Of a DNA stretch of 64,000 nucleotides, positions 63,646-64,000 are shown in pieces. Position numbers and translations under genes: made by a program. This stretch comes from Campylobacter sp. CN_NE2 (GTDB lineage Bacteria; Campylobacterota; Campylobacteria; Campylobacterales; Campylobacteraceae), in the NCBI RefSeq assembly GCF_027797465.1, contig NZ_CP115608.1:372001-436000 (forward strand). Reading direction: 5' to 3'. Each line of letters starts with the position of its first letter. The first letter of the stretch is position 1. The notes under the pieces were generated by a model. That model did not search any database and was not told the DNA's origin. It saw nothing but the letters and a program-made list of their open reading frames with translations.

Positions 63646-64000
63646 CATTTCCACCTTTTATAAATTTCATTTTCAATATTTAATAAATCAAGCCACTTTC
63701 CGATTATAAAATTTTTTAAATCACCCAAATTCTCGCAGTTTGCGTAGTTTGCAACCACAGGTGGCGCGATTATTACGCCTAAATTTGCTAATTCGCTCAT
63801 TTGGCGAAGCGAAATAGGGCTAAATGGCATTTCCCTGACACCTAGAATCAGCTTTTTTTGCTCTTTTAGTGCAACCGCGGCGGCTCTTGTGATAAGCGTA
63901 TCGCAAATTCCGTTGGCGATTTTTGCAAGAGAATTTACAGAGCACGGCGCTATTATCGTTTTTTCTATACCAAATGACCCTGATGCGACACTTGCGCTAA
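63645..64000 (-). CDS. ubiX: Flavin prenyltransferase UbiX (N-terminus off the right edge)
   Basis: The minus frame is open from the window end to the stop at 63645, giving the C-terminal ~117 residues. The sequence SVASGSFGIEKTIIAPCSVN, ANGICDTLITRAAAVALKE and LGVREMPFSPISLRQM is typical of UbiX, which makes prenylated FMN for UbiD-type decarboxylases. The start lies beyond the window. It is the first visible gene of the operon leading to aspB. Confidence 0.92.
   Translation of the reverse strand, partial: SASVASGSFGIEKTIIAPCSVNSLAKIANGICDTLITRAAAVALKEQKKLILGVREMPFSPISLRQMSELANLGVIIAPPVVANYANCENLGDLKNFIIGKWLDLLNIENEIYKRWK

Overview
The window looks like an AT-rich chromosomal segment of a Campylobacter species (Campylobacterota) that is not C. 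jejuni. Evidence for this: monomeric isocitrate dehydrogenase next to malate dehydrogenase and the oorDABC 2-oxoglutarate:acceptor oxidoreductase; flavodoxin; a PatA/PatB/Ape1-type peptidoglycan O-acetylation set; the blocks murJ-cysS-msbA-pyrD-M16 protease-dapA, ruvA-ddl-(small antitoxin-like)-hydrolase-murF, ilvI-ilvH-lpxD and ubiX-coaD-tmk-hisS-speA-cysE-aspB, which I recall as Campylobacter gene orders; and many compact operons with 1-14 nt overlaps. No tRNA, rRNA, insertion sequence, prophage or CRISPR array was seen.

Layout. 1-3869: a truncated AsmA-like envelope protein (minus strand) divergent from mltG and an acyl-ACP thioesterase-like gene. 3947-10583: icd, mdh, oorDABC and fldA, an oxidative TCA branch with its likely electron acceptor; sucCD is not between mdh and oorD. 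10646-14339: a three-gene peptidoglycan O-acetylation/de-acetylation operon. 14269-16245: rseP and a YggS-like PLP protein on minus. 16440-23957: a 2428-residue type V autotransporter (AT1) with two T14 tracts and a leader hairpin upstream, modular passenger repeats and a Gly/Ser/Thr minisatellite linker. 24015-24392: a cluster of REP-like short repeats. 24406-33543: a long minus-strand operon, murJ-cysS-msbA-pyrD-M16 protease-dapA-SDR-pgsA. 33582-41329: a plus-strand operon, mlaE-mlaF-mlaD-auxiliary lipoprotein-ruvA-ddl-antitoxin-like-hydrolase-murF. 41338-44061: pta-ackA on minus. 44148-47995: a secreted helix-hairpin-helix protein, ilvI, ilvH, lpxD. 48015-57469: a second, 3073-residue autotransporter (AT2) on minus, whose passenger is mostly a 5.4 kb tandem array of near-identical ~1.18 kb units, again with a T15 tract and a leader hairpin upstream. 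57503-64000: the minus-strand operon ubiX(partial)-coaD-tmk-hisS-speA-cysE-aspB, closed by a strong terminator.

The housekeeping genes serve cell-envelope building (lipid A export and acylation, phospholipid synthesis and transport, peptidoglycan precursors and their O-acetylation), amino-acid synthesis and central carbon flow. The accessory signal is the pair of paralogous giant autotransporters. They share a related beta-barrel and passenger motifs, sit inside otherwise conserved operon neighbourhoods, have a long poly-T tract and a leader stem-loop upstream of the start codon, and carry in-frame repeats that could change length. I infer a phase- and length-variable surface protein family; this is the most interesting content of the window.
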